Assembly: GCA_001787535.1 (NCBI GenBank)
Contig: MFXP01000009.1
Span: 29,903 to 93,902, forward strand
Length of the DNA: 64,000 bases
Source of the DNA: Candidatus Peribacteria bacterium RIFCSPHIGHO2_01_FULL_51_35
GTDB lineage: Bacteria > Patescibacteriota > Gracilibacteria > Peribacterales > Peribacteraceae
Reading direction: 5' to 3'
Shown: piece by piece, positions 7,313 through 14,828 of the stretch
How the letters are laid out: each line of letters opens with the position of its first letter
Numbering within the stretch: the stretch's first letter is position 1
Notes under the pieces: model-generated
The model's database searches: none
What the model saw: the letters and a program-made list of their open reading frames with translations, nothing else
What the model was told of the DNA's origin: nothing
Position numbers and translations under genes: made by a program

Positions 7313-7903
7313 ATGCCTCTTTTTACGTACGTTGGAGTGACTGGCGACGGCAAAGTCGTTCGCGGAACCGTTCGTGCCTTAAGCGCGCAAGCGGCCAGGG
7401 ATTCCTTGAAAGAGATGCAGCTGCAAGCGCAGGAATTGTATGAAACGCCGGAAGGAGCACCCGCGCCTGTGGTTACCATGGAACCGATGGCTGCACAGCC
7501 GGCCGCCCCCGCAAAACCTTCCGCATCTCCCTGGAAGATTGTGGAAGAGCGACCGCAATTCGATGCATCTCCCTCGCCGGTCACCGCCTCGGAACTGACG
7601 AAGGAACATGTGAAATATTTCCCGCTCACAGACACGCTGCGACTCTACGCAGGATGGCTGCTCTCCTGGTACTTTTTGATTTTCGCATTCGGCTCCTACG
7701 ATTTCACACGCGATCTTCCCATCAAGATTCCACTGGTGTCCGGTCTCTTCCAATCCCCTGTCATCATCAGCTTCGCCTTGGGAGCGTTCCTCTTTTTACT
7801 CCTCACGGAAATGCATAAACAACTTGGCAAAGGCATGGGGAAAGGACTGGCACTCGCCGCTGTCGGAACGGGAGTATTTGTGTTGTATAGGATGAACATG
7901 TAA
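7313..7903 (+). CDS. PilC/GspF-like N-terminal motif fused to membrane segments
   Basis: A 196-residue protein. Residues 1-45 (MPLFTYVGVTGDGKVVRGTV, then an S-x-x-x-A-x-x-L helix) match the pattern that opens type II secretion/type IV pilus platform proteins (PilC/GspF). The rest of that family is absent: a Pro/Ala-rich linker is followed by three membrane segments at about 115-133, 147-165 and 175-193. It may be a pilus accessory protein or a domain reused for another membrane complex. The ATG at 7313 gives the canonical MPLF start; a TTG three codons upstream is possible. Confidence 0.5.
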   Translation: MPLFTYVGVTGDGKVVRGTVRALSAQAARDSLKEMQLQAQELYETPEGAPAPVVTMEPMAAQPAAPAKPSASPWKIVEERPQFDASPSPVTASELTKEHVKYFPLTDTLRLYAGWLLSWYFLIFAFGSYDFTRDLPIKIPLVSGLFQSPVIISFALGAFLFLLLTEMHKQLGKGMGKGLALAAVGTGVFVLYRMNM

Positions 7904-7910
7904 CGAGGAA

Positions 7911-7992
7911 TTAGGTGGTAGGGAGTAGAAGGTAGAACTTTGTCGATACAAAAAATCGGGCTACCCCCTACAACCTACTCCCTATCCCCTAT
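7911..7992. repeat. Long word-repeat hairpin between convergent genes
   Basis: Left arm 7911-7935 is built of GGTAGGGAGTA-like words; right arm 7961-7992 is its imperfect inverse (CCTACTCCCTA). The loop is T/A-rich. It spans the whole gap between two convergent genes and may serve as a bidirectional terminator. Confidence 0.7.
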
Positions 7993-8627
7993 TAGAGTCC
8001 AAGCTGCTTTCTTATTTCATCCGCCTGCGACTGCTCTTCCTTCTGTGCGGTCTTTTGAACCATGAGCGATTGCAAGTCTTTCCAGTCCTCCGTGTGCTTC
8101 TGTTCAAGCTTCATGAGTTGCAGCAAGTGTTTGGGCGAAAGCTCACCGAACTTGCGGCGCTCTTCTTCCAAGATCTTCTGCAGTTCATCTATCTGGAATT
8201 GCGAAAGTTTGGGAACCGCCTGGATGATGCGCCACTTTTCATCGCGTGTGAGGGAGATGCTGCCGCGCAGCAATGTCAAAAATATTTGCTCATCAAAGGT
8301 TGTTTCCGGATGCGCGGGCACTTGGATCTTGTCGTTCGATAATTTTGCGGCGATGGTTCCGAAACGGTAGTCCTTTACTTCGCCAAGGATGCGAATGTCT
8401 TCGTCGTCGTAGCCCATCTCTTTGGTTGCCACCGTGCCCGGAGGCGGCGGAGGCGGTCCTGCATCTTGTGGAGGCGGAGTTGTTCCATCGCCCTGCGCAC
8501 CTTGTCCCGGAGGCGGAGGGGGTGGCGGCGGAGGCGACGCAAATACCTTCGTAGGATCCAGCCCCTCATCGGGAATGGGATCTCCGGGGCGCGGAGGATT
8601 GCCGCCTATGGTCTGGTCGTCTGCCAT
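7992..8627 (-). CDS. Proline-rich hypothetical protein with helical C-terminus
   Basis: A 211-residue soluble protein. The N-terminal third is disordered and contains two poly-proline runs (9 Pro near residue 35, 6 Pro near residue 60). Residues 75-150 may fold (a DEDIRILGEVKDYRFG segment), and residues 140-205 form a long charged helix rich in Lys, Glu and Gln. There is no signal peptide. It has a good promoter (TTGTCA, 16 bp, TAGACT) 6-12 nt upstream of the ATG, so the mRNA leader is very short. No family is recognised. Confidence 0.6.
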   Translation of the reverse strand: MADDQTIGGNPPRPGDPIPDEGLDPTKVFASPPPPPPPPPGQGAQGDGTTPPPQDAGPPPPPPGTVATKEMGYDDEDIRILGEVKDYRFGTIAAKLSNDKIQVPAHPETTFDEQIFLTLLRGSISLTRDEKWRIIQAVPKLSQFQIDELQKILEEERRKFGELSPKHLLQLMKLEQKHTEDWKDLQSLMVQKTAQKEEQSQADEIRKQLGL

Positions 8628-8639
8628 AAAGTACGACCT

Positions 8640-8667
8640 AGTCTAGCAGCCAAAAAGCATCTGACAA
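8640..8667 (-). promoter_or_regulatory. Promoter of the proline-rich protein gene
   Basis: Minus strand: TTGTCA, 16 bp, TAGACT, with the -10 box ending 12 nt before the ATG at 8627. The leader is predicted at about 6 nt. Confidence 0.6.
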
Positions 8668-8706
8668 ATGCATTTATTGATATGAAAGGAAGCTTCCAAG
8701 GCGACC

Positions 8707-9093
8707 CTAATCGTCATATCCGAAAAATAAAGGATGCGGACTTTTTAAAGCACATTGCCTTTCACTCTCTGGTTGATAAGGACTGCGAAATATAGAAGGG
8801 AAATCATTACCACCATCATCTTTCAACTCTGTATTCCCATACTTTTTCTTATACCATTCCGTTTCTTCCGCACTGAGAGCAGTGCCAAGCCTTAATCGGT
8901 TCACTGCAATACTATGATTGACTGTTTTGTACCCCTTGCTGGCAGTTTCAAACCCTTCTGCTACAAACGGATACTCCTTCTTAGCTGCACTAAGGCCGTC
9001 GCTCTGAATCATATTTAAATACCGGCGATTTATATAGTCTTGCTCATCGATCCAAACTTCTTTGCCTCCAACCTGCCAGTTAGAAATATTCAT
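8707..9093 (-). CDS. Hypothetical protein
   Basis: A 128-residue soluble protein without recognisable domains. It is helical and charged in the first two thirds (WIDEQDYINRRYLNMIQSDG, ALSAEETEWYKKKYGNTE), with a poorly ordered C-terminus. The gene and its flanks (8640-9190) are clearly more AT-rich than the neighbours, which suggests a newer arrival or relaxed constraint. No Shine-Dalgarno is seen. It is accepted as a gene because the frame is long for an AT-rich region and the flanks contain no competing ORF. Confidence 0.45.
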   Translation of the reverse strand: MNISNWQVGGKEVWIDEQDYINRRYLNMIQSDGLSAAKKEYPFVAEGFETASKGYKTVNHSIAVNRLRLGTALSAEETEWYKKKYGNTELKDDGGNDFPSIFRSPYQPESERQCALKSPHPLFFGYDD

Positions 9094-9200
9094 AAAATTT
9101 TTAAGAAAAAAATGAGAATGCTTGCAAAGATTAGGTGCTCATTTTTTTGAGTCAACAAAGTGAGATCTCGATTTGCATTTTTCCTTCATGAAAGCCAAAA

Positions 9201-11252
9201 CTACACCGTTACCTTTTCTTTGATGCCGAGCATTTTTTCCGCAGCGCGGCGCGCACGCACGACAAGTTCGGGGTTCAGCAAGTTCCCGACGGTGAGATCC
9301 GGAATGCCGCTCTGGCGAAGTCCATAGAGTTCGCCGGGACCGCGCAGTTTCAGATCAATTTCCGCGAGCATGAACCCGGAGTCGTGGTCTTCCATTGCTT
9401 TAAGTCTCGGTGATCTGGCTTGCGATTCGCTCGTCGTAAAAAGAAAGCAATAGCTTTTGAAATCTGATCTCCCGACACGACCGCGCAACTGATGCAGCTG
9501 AGCAAGTCCGAATCGTTCCGCACCTTCTATTACGATGATCGTGGCGTTCGGCACATCGATGCCGACTTCGATCACAGACGTCGAAACAAGAATGTCTGAT
9601 TTCTTGTCTTTGAACGCACGCATTATTTCCTGTTTTTCCTCGGGATGCAAACGCCCATGCAGCATGGTGACTGTCCGATGTGGAAATTCTTTCTGCAGAC
9701 GTTCCATCTCCGCCGTCACATTTTTCGCCTCTTCCAATTCAGCGGATTCGGAGATCAGCGGACAGATAACGAACACTTGCCGCCCGGATTCGATCTGCGT
9801 GTCGATGAATCGTTCCACCATGATGCGATCCTTGGGTGCGACGACTTTGGTTTCGATGGGCTTTCGCTTACCCGGTTTTTCGAGCAAGACGGAGAGATCG
9901 TGATCTCCAAAGGCCGTGAGCGCGAGCGTGCGCGGAATAGGTGTGGCTGTCATAGAAAGGAAATGCGGGCTGCCTTTCTCCCGCAGACGCTGCCGCTGCA
10001 TCACACCGAAACGATGCTGCTCATCGACAATCACCAACCGAAGATCTTTGAAACGAACTTTTTCTTCGATAAGTGCGTGCGTTCCAATGACAATGTCGAT
10101 GGTGCCGGCTGCCACGCGCATACGCACATCATCGGCATCCGACTTCGGCATCGATCCCGTCAAAAGCGCCACTGTGGGCAATCGAAATTGAATTGTTTCT
10201 TGTGTCTTATGTCTTGAGTCTTGCGCCTGAAGAAAGGAATGAAAATGAAGAAGCAATCTCGACACATTCTCCAAGTGCTGCCGCGCCAATACTTCCGTCG
10301 GCACCATCAAGACACACTGGCCGCCATGCGAGAGCGTGTTTGCCATCACGGCAACAGCCACAAGTGTTTTGCCGGAGCCGACATCGCCCTCCAGCAAACG
10401 TGACATCGGCACATCGCGTTCCATATCTTTCAGAATCTCGTAGATGGAAATCTTCTGGCTTTTTGTCGGCGTGAACTTGAGCGATGCGAACAACGCGCGA
10501 ATCAGTTCGATGTTCATCGGCGTCTTCAAACGATCCTGCGTTTCCCCTTGCCACTCTTGTTTGCGCGACAGTGCCTCCGCTTGCACCCGATACATCTCCT
10601 CAAATGCCATACGGTCACGGGCAGCTTTTATCTCTTCGGGCGTTTCGGGAAAATGCAGCGCTGCGATGGCAGCGCTGCGACGCATCAATCCTTCTTCTTT
10701 GATGAGTTCCTCCGGCAATGTTTCCGGCAGGAGCGGTGCAACTTCGCGCACGAGGATCATCTTCTCCCGCAGCCACTTGGTGTTGATGATGTCATGCTGC
10801 GGATAGATGGGGACGAGACGACCGGCATGCACAAGAGGCCGCTCCCCTCCCCGTTCAAATTGCGGGCTCTGCAGCTGCAGCTTGTACCCGTTTTCGATTA
10901 TCTTTCCTGTGAGCACCACTTCATCACCGTCTTTCAGCATCCTTTTAATATGCGGCTGATTGAACCAGATGACATCGGCCGTGGAACCTTCGGTGTCCGT
11001 GATCTTTCCCGTCACCATGGCTTTGCGCCCGCGGGTATACACCAGCTTGAGATGATCGATGATGCCACGAATCGTGACTTTGGTATCCAGTGGCACTCCG
11101 AGGATCGTTTGAATTTGTGTGAGGTCTTCGTGTCCGCGCGGCAAATACAAAAGAAAATCCATCACTGTTCGGATCTCCATATTCTCCAAAGCAGCCAGAT
11201 GGTCTTTCGTGGTGCGGAGGATGCCCTTGAGTGGCGTCTGGAGTTCCATCAC
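9201..11252 (-). CDS. recG: ATP-dependent DNA helicase RecG
   Basis: A 683-residue protein with the full RecG layout: N-terminal wedge/OB domain (about 1-190), helicase domain 1 with Walker A GDVGSGKT and the DEQH box (VIVDEQHRFG), motif III TATPIPRTLALT, and helicase domain 2 ending in the Q-x-x-GRxGR motif (HQLRGRVGRSDFKSYC). RecG remodels stalled replication forks and branch-migrates Holliday junctions. An unusual insertion of about 20 residues (around QDSRHKTQETIQ) lies between motif Ia and the VALLTGS strand and is encoded by a short repetitive tract (10195-10223) with the same texture as the intergenic hairpin arms. The length is otherwise typical. Confidence 0.96.
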   Translation of the reverse strand: MMELQTPLKGILRTTKDHLAALENMEIRTVMDFLLYLPRGHEDLTQIQTILGVPLDTKVTIRGIIDHLKLVYTRGRKAMVTGKITDTEGSTADVIWFNQPHIKRMLKDGDEVVLTGKIIENGYKLQLQSPQFERGGERPLVHAGRLVPIYPQHDIINTKWLREKMILVREVAPLLPETLPEELIKEEGLMRRSAAIAALHFPETPEEIKAARDRMAFEEMYRVQAEALSRKQEWQGETQDRLKTPMNIELIRALFASLKFTPTKSQKISIYEILKDMERDVPMSRLLEGDVGSGKTLVAVAVMANTLSHGGQCVLMVPTEVLARQHLENVSRLLLHFHSFLQAQDSRHKTQETIQFRLPTVALLTGSMPKSDADDVRMRVAAGTIDIVIGTHALIEEKVRFKDLRLVIVDEQHRFGVMQRQRLREKGSPHFLSMTATPIPRTLALTAFGDHDLSVLLEKPGKRKPIETKVVAPKDRIMVERFIDTQIESGRQVFVICPLISESAELEEAKNVTAEMERLQKEFPHRTVTMLHGRLHPEEKQEIMRAFKDKKSDILVSTSVIEVGIDVPNATIIVIEGAERFGLAQLHQLRGRVGRSDFKSYCFLFTTSESQARSPRLKAMEDHDSGFMLAEIDLKLRGPGELYGLRQSGIPDLTVGNLLNPELVVRARRAAEKMLGIKEKVTV
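10195..10223. repeat. Word-repeat tract inside recG
   Basis: Plus strand reads GTTTCTT then three GTCTT units spaced 7-8 bases apart. It is in frame and codes for an extra hydrophilic loop not found in typical RecG. Confidence 0.55.
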
Positions 11253-11274
11253 AAGAAGGATAGCAAAGAAACCA

Positions 11275-11344
11275 GGGAGACCAATGAAACCAAGGATATA
11301 TAAAAGCCTCTCCTTGGCTTCTTTGGTCTCATTGGTCTCCTCCC
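11275..11344. repeat. Long word-repeat hairpin between SLH-thioredoxin gene and recG
   Basis: Left arm GGGAGACCAATGAAACCAA (11275-11293) pairs with the right arm (11311-11340), which contains an extra TTTGGTCTC unit so that the words TTGGTCTC occur twice. It occupies nearly all of the 114-bp gap. Confidence 0.75.
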
Positions 11345-11366
11345 GGAATCACGAAAATCTCACGAT

Positions 11367-12314
11367 CTACCGCTCGAGAAGATCCCTTAACATGGATTCG
11401 CTGGGGAAGCTCGTCATTTCGATGACTTGTCCCGTTCCACTGAGGAGAATGTGCGTGTCTTGCGTTGCAACGCCGAACCGTTGCCGCAAAGCTTTCTCTG
11501 CATCGTAGTTCACTTTGTAGGTGTTGATGACAATGTCCTCGGTCTCGTCGTACCACGCGGATAGTCGTGCATCGTTCGCTCTGCAGTACGGACACCACGG
11601 TGCGTAGAAGAAGAGGAGCGATTTCCGGCCGTTGCCGATGACTCCTTTTTCATACGGAAGATATTTCCCCTGCACGATCATTGATGATGAACTGTCTGAT
11701 GATACGGCATTGCCGGAGGAAGAAGATGTGGCACCGACGCGAAGTCGGTAAATGATTTCCGCCATCTCCCCGCGCATCAGGAATTGATCGAAACTTCGCA
11801 CCGAAGCGGGAATGGCGCCGCGTTCCGCGAGCACATCCACGTACGGCCGATACCAGTCCGGCGCTTCATCGCCGATGATAAACCCATTCGCCCGCACGAT
11901 GATCTTCGCCGCTTCTGCAATGTTGATGTTTTGCTCCGGGTGAAATGTCTCGTCGGGATACCCGCCGATGATTGCAAGCTCGAATGCGTGTCGCAGGTAC
12001 GGGATGTACCATGCGCCGCTTTCGATATCCGAAAACTCAAGTCCTGCCGTCGAAAAGACATCGAATCCGGAAGGATCTGCCTCTGGCGAATACCCGAGCA
12101 CCGAACCGATGACGATCTTTGTGAACTCCGCGCGATTGATGAACCGATTCGGCTTGTACGAGCCATCCGCATATCCTTTCACGATGCCTTGCGTCTCCAT
12201 CCACGTGATCGCCTCAGCCTGCGGATGATCTGCGGACACATCGATGAATGCCGCCAGTGCGGGCTCGGCACTCGCAAAAAAAGACGTGAACAAAAGGAGA
12301 AGAGCAATGCGCAT
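11367..12314 (-). CDS. SLH-domain protein fused to a thioredoxin domain
   Basis: A 315-residue exported protein. A signal peptide (MRIALLLLFTSFFASAEPAL) precedes two to three S-layer homology motifs (about residues 22-190), recognisable by AITWMETQGIVKGYADGSYK, then NRAEFTKI and GGYPDETFHPEQNINIAEAA. After a Ser-rich linker (about 195-215), residues 228-315 form a thioredoxin-like domain with the active site APWCPYC. SLH motifs bind pyruvylated wall polymer, so this would be a redox enzyme tethered to the cell wall. The start at 12314 is chosen to begin the signal peptide. The fusion is uncommon; both halves are well supported. Confidence 0.85.
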   Translation of the reverse strand: MRIALLLLFTSFFASAEPALAAFIDVSADHPQAEAITWMETQGIVKGYADGSYKPNRFINRAEFTKIVIGSVLGYSPEADPSGFDVFSTAGLEFSDIESGAWYIPYLRHAFELAIIGGYPDETFHPEQNINIAEAAKIIVRANGFIIGDEAPDWYRPYVDVLAERGAIPASVRSFDQFLMRGEMAEIIYRLRVGATSSSSGNAVSSDSSSSMIVQGKYLPYEKGVIGNGRKSLLFFYAPWCPYCRANDARLSAWYDETEDIVINTYKVNYDAEKALRQRFGVATQDTHILLSGTGQVIEMTSFPSESMLRDLLER

Positions 12315-12392
12315 GGAACAAAAATGGATTGGAAGCCACAGCGTACCACACAATGCAATTCATTGCAGGGCTCAAAAAGGCATTTTCCGCGG

Positions 12393-12422
12393 TTCTTAGA
12401 GGGATAAAACCTCCTGTATAGT
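12393..12422 (+). promoter_or_regulatory. Promoter of the Cys/His-rich lipoprotein gene
   Basis: TTCTTA, 18 bp, TATAGT. The -10 box ends 8 nt before the ATG at 12431: predicted leaderless. Confidence 0.55.
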
Positions 12423-12430
12423 ACGCGGCG

Positions 12431-13546
12431 ATGACACGATCATTTCGATCCTTCGCGCGATGTTTTTTTCTTCTGATGGTGATCCTGCTCGCTTCCTGTC
12501 AGAATCTTGAAACAAAAAGAAAATTATTGCATCAGTTTCCGGAGCAGCAAGCATCCCCCGATGCCGCTGTCCTGACGGATGACGCCGTCATGAAAACTTT
12601 TGTGCAGATGAACGGTCCCGTCGCCACCATGGAAGCGCTCACTGCGGCGTCGCATGCTGCGGGACAAGACTGCCACAACCGAGCACACGAACTGGGGCGC
12701 ATGAGCTACGAAGAATTCGGGAGTGAAATTTTCAAACTCGTGCTGCCCGAATGCCACTCCGGTTTTTACCACGGAGCCATCGAGGCGTTCTTCCATAAGA
12801 ACGGGACGGACGGACTTCGGGCAAATTTGAGCACGATCTGCATCGACGGCCTCAATGGATTTTTCACGCATCAATGTCTGCACGGCATCGGGCACGGCCT
12901 CATGGCTTGGTCCGATTACGATCTTCCCGCCGCATTGGAGTACTGCAACCTGCTGCCCACCGGGAGCGGACAGAGTTCTTGCCGCACGGGAGCATTTATG
13001 GAAAATATTGTGGGTTCGTTGGACAACTCACCGGAAGCCAAGCGCCGCGGCCATATTTCCAAATTCGTTTCCGATAATCCGCAGTACCCGTGCACCATCG
13101 TAAAAGACGAATACAAGAATGATTGTTATTTCCTGCAGACAGACAGGATGGCAACGCTATCGAAGACGGGATTCGAAGGCGTTGCGCGCGAATGCGAGAA
13201 AGCGCCGGACAGGTATCAATCCTCATGCTTCGCCAGTATGGGACGCACCATCGGCGGGCAGATGCGAGGAAAGCCTGCGGAAGCCATTCGCAATTGCCAA
13301 TTCGCACAAGCGAACAAACACCGCATCCAGTGCATCTTGGGCGCGGGACAAGATACGTTTTGGGATAAGCACGGCGAAGATCTGGCTCTGGAATTTTGCG
13401 CGTTGGTTCCGGCCGACGAAGGAAAAGAGGATTGCTACGACACCATCATCGGACGTTCGCGCGCAATCCTGACACCGGAAGATCAACCGCACTTCTGCTC
13501 GCGCTTGCCCACAGAGTATCAATCTGCTTGTATGGTTTCCGCATGA
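12431..13546 (+). CDS. Cys/His-rich lipoprotein, unknown
   Basis: A 371-residue protein with signal peptide and lipobox (LLASC, Cys23). The mature part has at least 16 Cys and a series of Cys-His motifs: CHNRAHELG, CHSGFYHGAIEAFF, CLHGIGHGLM, then spaced CNLL, SSCRTG, CTIV, DCYF, ECEKAP and SSCFASMG. The regular spacing suggests an internally repeated helical fold (helical hairpins joined by disulfides) with His pairs that could bind metal or haem, though there is no CxxCH. The next gene, a cupredoxin, overlaps the stop codon (ATGA), so the two are probably translated together, which hints at a metal or redox role. The family is not recognised. Confidence 0.7.
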   Translation: MTRSFRSFARCFFLLMVILLASCQNLETKRKLLHQFPEQQASPDAAVLTDDAVMKTFVQMNGPVATMEALTAASHAAGQDCHNRAHELGRMSYEEFGSEIFKLVLPECHSGFYHGAIEAFFHKNGTDGLRANLSTICIDGLNGFFTHQCLHGIGHGLMAWSDYDLPAALEYCNLLPTGSGQSSCRTGAFMENIVGSLDNSPEAKRRGHISKFVSDNPQYPCTIVKDEYKNDCYFLQTDRMATLSKTGFEGVARECEKAPDRYQSSCFASMGRTIGGQMRGKPAEAIRNCQFAQANKHRIQCILGAGQDTFWDKHGEDLALEFCALVPADEGKEDCYDTIIGRSRAILTPEDQPHFCSRLPTEYQSACMVSA

Positions 13547-13935
13547 AGAGGAAAACTCTCATCACTGCGACGGTCATCATTATCATTGCAACAGCAGCAG
13601 GCGTGTATGCCGCAAAGGCGCACCTTTCCTTTTTCTCATTCTGGAAACCGATCCAAGTGACGGAAACAATCACGATGGCAGCGGACGCATTTGAACCGAA
13701 AGAAATTTCCGTCTTCAAGAACACCAACGTGTGCTTTAAGAATGAGGATGATGAAGAGCGCTGGCCTGCCAGCAACATCCATCCCACGCATGGCATCTTC
13801 CCGGAATTCGACCCGAAAGAGCCTGTCGCCCCCGGTGACATGTGGTGTTTCCAATTCAAACGCACAGGCATCTGGCGTTTCCATGATCATCTGTTCCCGG
13901 AGCTAACAGGCGTTATCACCGTGCGAGGCAGCTAA
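13543..13935 (+). CDS. Membrane-anchored cupredoxin-like protein
   Basis: A 130-residue protein: N-terminal membrane helix (residues 5-24), then a cupredoxin beta-sandwich (about 38-130) showing the NTNVCFKNED strand, the loop NIHPTHGIFPEFD, PGDMWCFQF and GIWRFHDHLFPELTGVITV. His candidates for copper occur in HPTH and FHDH. The usual Cys ligand of blue copper proteins (in YxCxxH) is replaced, and the Met position reads Leu, so a type-1 blue site is unlikely and a His-based site is more probable. It starts inside the stop codon of the Cys/His-rich lipoprotein. It overlaps the convergent ORF at 13903 by 33 nt. Confidence 0.75.
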   Translation: MKRKTLITATVIIIIATAAGVYAAKAHLSFFSFWKPIQVTETITMAADAFEPKEISVFKNTNVCFKNEDDEERWPASNIHPTHGIFPEFDPKEPVAPGDMWCFQFKRTGIWRFHDHLFPELTGVITVRGS

Positions 13936-14178
13936 AGATTCCAACCATCCTGGGGGAACCTGCACTGATCGCAGGTATTCAGCCGCTCCCGCTTCACCAA
14001 AAACGCGGACAAGCTCATCGCGTGCCGCCAATTGTGTTTTGAACAGTGCAAGCATTGTTTCTTGATCATACAAACTCACTTTCATCTTCTCACTTATTGC
14101 ATTGAAAAGCCGAGCTGTATTCAATTTCCCTTCAATCCGAATGGGCTTATTTCCCAAAGAACTCGCTTCAGCATTCAT
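13903..14178 (-). CDS. Hypothetical protein (91 aa)
   Basis: A small soluble helical protein (KPIRIEGKLNTARLFNAISE, then ETMLALFKTQLAARDELVRV). No family is recognised. Its last 11 codons overlap the 3' end of the cupredoxin gene on the other strand. A TATGAT hexamer lies only 3 nt before the ATG, so the exact start may be wrong. A divergent promoter for the gene at 14254 lies in the 75-bp gap. Confidence 0.45.
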   Translation of the reverse strand: MNAEASSLGNKPIRIEGKLNTARLFNAISEKMKVSLYDQETMLALFKTQLAARDELVRVFGEAGAAEYLRSVQVPPGWLESLAASHGDNAC

Positions 14179-14235
14179 ACAATCATAGTGTTACTTTGCC
14201 CGGAAATAATCAAAGTGTCGTAAAAGCTCAAGAAA

Positions 14236-14244
14236 TGCTATAAT
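14236..14244 (+). promoter_or_regulatory. Extended -10 promoter of the gene at 14254
   Basis: TGCTATAAT, a perfect extended -10 with no clear -35 box. It ends 9 nt before the ATG: predicted leaderless. Confidence 0.65.
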
Positions 14245-14253
14245 AGATACGAT

Positions 14254-14640
14254 ATGACCGACTTCTCCAAGCTGATCGGGCAACACAAAAATCTCTCCGA
14301 GGATGCGCAAAAGCAGGCGGGAAAGGCAATCAGTGGTGCTATGAAACCGGAGCACTACGAATTTTTGAAGTTGATTGCGAAACTTATCCAAGAAAACAAG
14401 ATCGATGTGTATCGACCCGAAACGTTTTTCACGGATGCATATCAGAAATTGGATGCCGCGAAGAAAGCGAAAGTGGATCTTGCGACGGTGAATATTGCCG
14501 ATCTTCTGCGCCACACTGCGGATTTTTACTTGTCCAAGCAAACACCGGACGAGAGCCCGCATTTAATGACAATGATTGATCAGCTTGTTGCAATGAAGCA
14601 ACGTGTTGAGAAACAATACGGTGACGTGTATAAATTCTAA
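14254..14640 (+). CDS. Hypothetical helical protein (128 aa)
   Basis: A soluble, mostly helical protein rich in Lys, Asp, Gln and Ala (KLIGQHKNLSEDAQKQAGKA, then HYEFLKLIAKLIQENKIDVY). It has no membrane segment or signal. It has its own perfect extended -10 box placed for leaderless transcription and is followed after 7 nt by a second small ORF (14648), so the two form a likely operon. A DNA- or RNA-associated accessory protein is possible but not shown. Confidence 0.6.
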   Translation: MTDFSKLIGQHKNLSEDAQKQAGKAISGAMKPEHYEFLKLIAKLIQENKIDVYRPETFFTDAYQKLDAAKKAKVDLATVNIADLLRHTADFYLSKQTPDESPHLMTMIDQLVAMKQRVEKQYGDVYKF

Positions 14641-14647
14641 TCAGCCT

Positions 14648-14827
14648 ATGACAAAAAAAGTCGCACCACAGGAGTCCTCGAATGAACATCCCGAGCTTCA
14701 TGAGTATGGACGAGAGCGCGCAGAAATTCAGCAAAAAACGGCTGACGATCTGGCCATGCTGGCGAAAGAAATCGAACAAAAGAATAAGGTCGATGTGCTC
14801 TATAAAGAAATTGGAACACTCGCATAA
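14648..14827 (+). CDS. Small charged helical protein (59 aa)
   Basis: MTKKVAPQESSNEHPELHEY, then a single amphipathic helix rich in Glu, Lys and Ala (DDLAMLAKEIEQKNKVDVLY). It starts 7 nt after the preceding stop codon and ends 1 nt before the convergent miaA stop, filling the gap exactly, which supports it being real. No family is recognised. Confidence 0.5.
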   Translation: MTKKVAPQESSNEHPELHEYGRERAEIQQKTADDLAMLAKEIEQKNKVDVLYKEIGTLA

Positions 14828-14828
14828 C

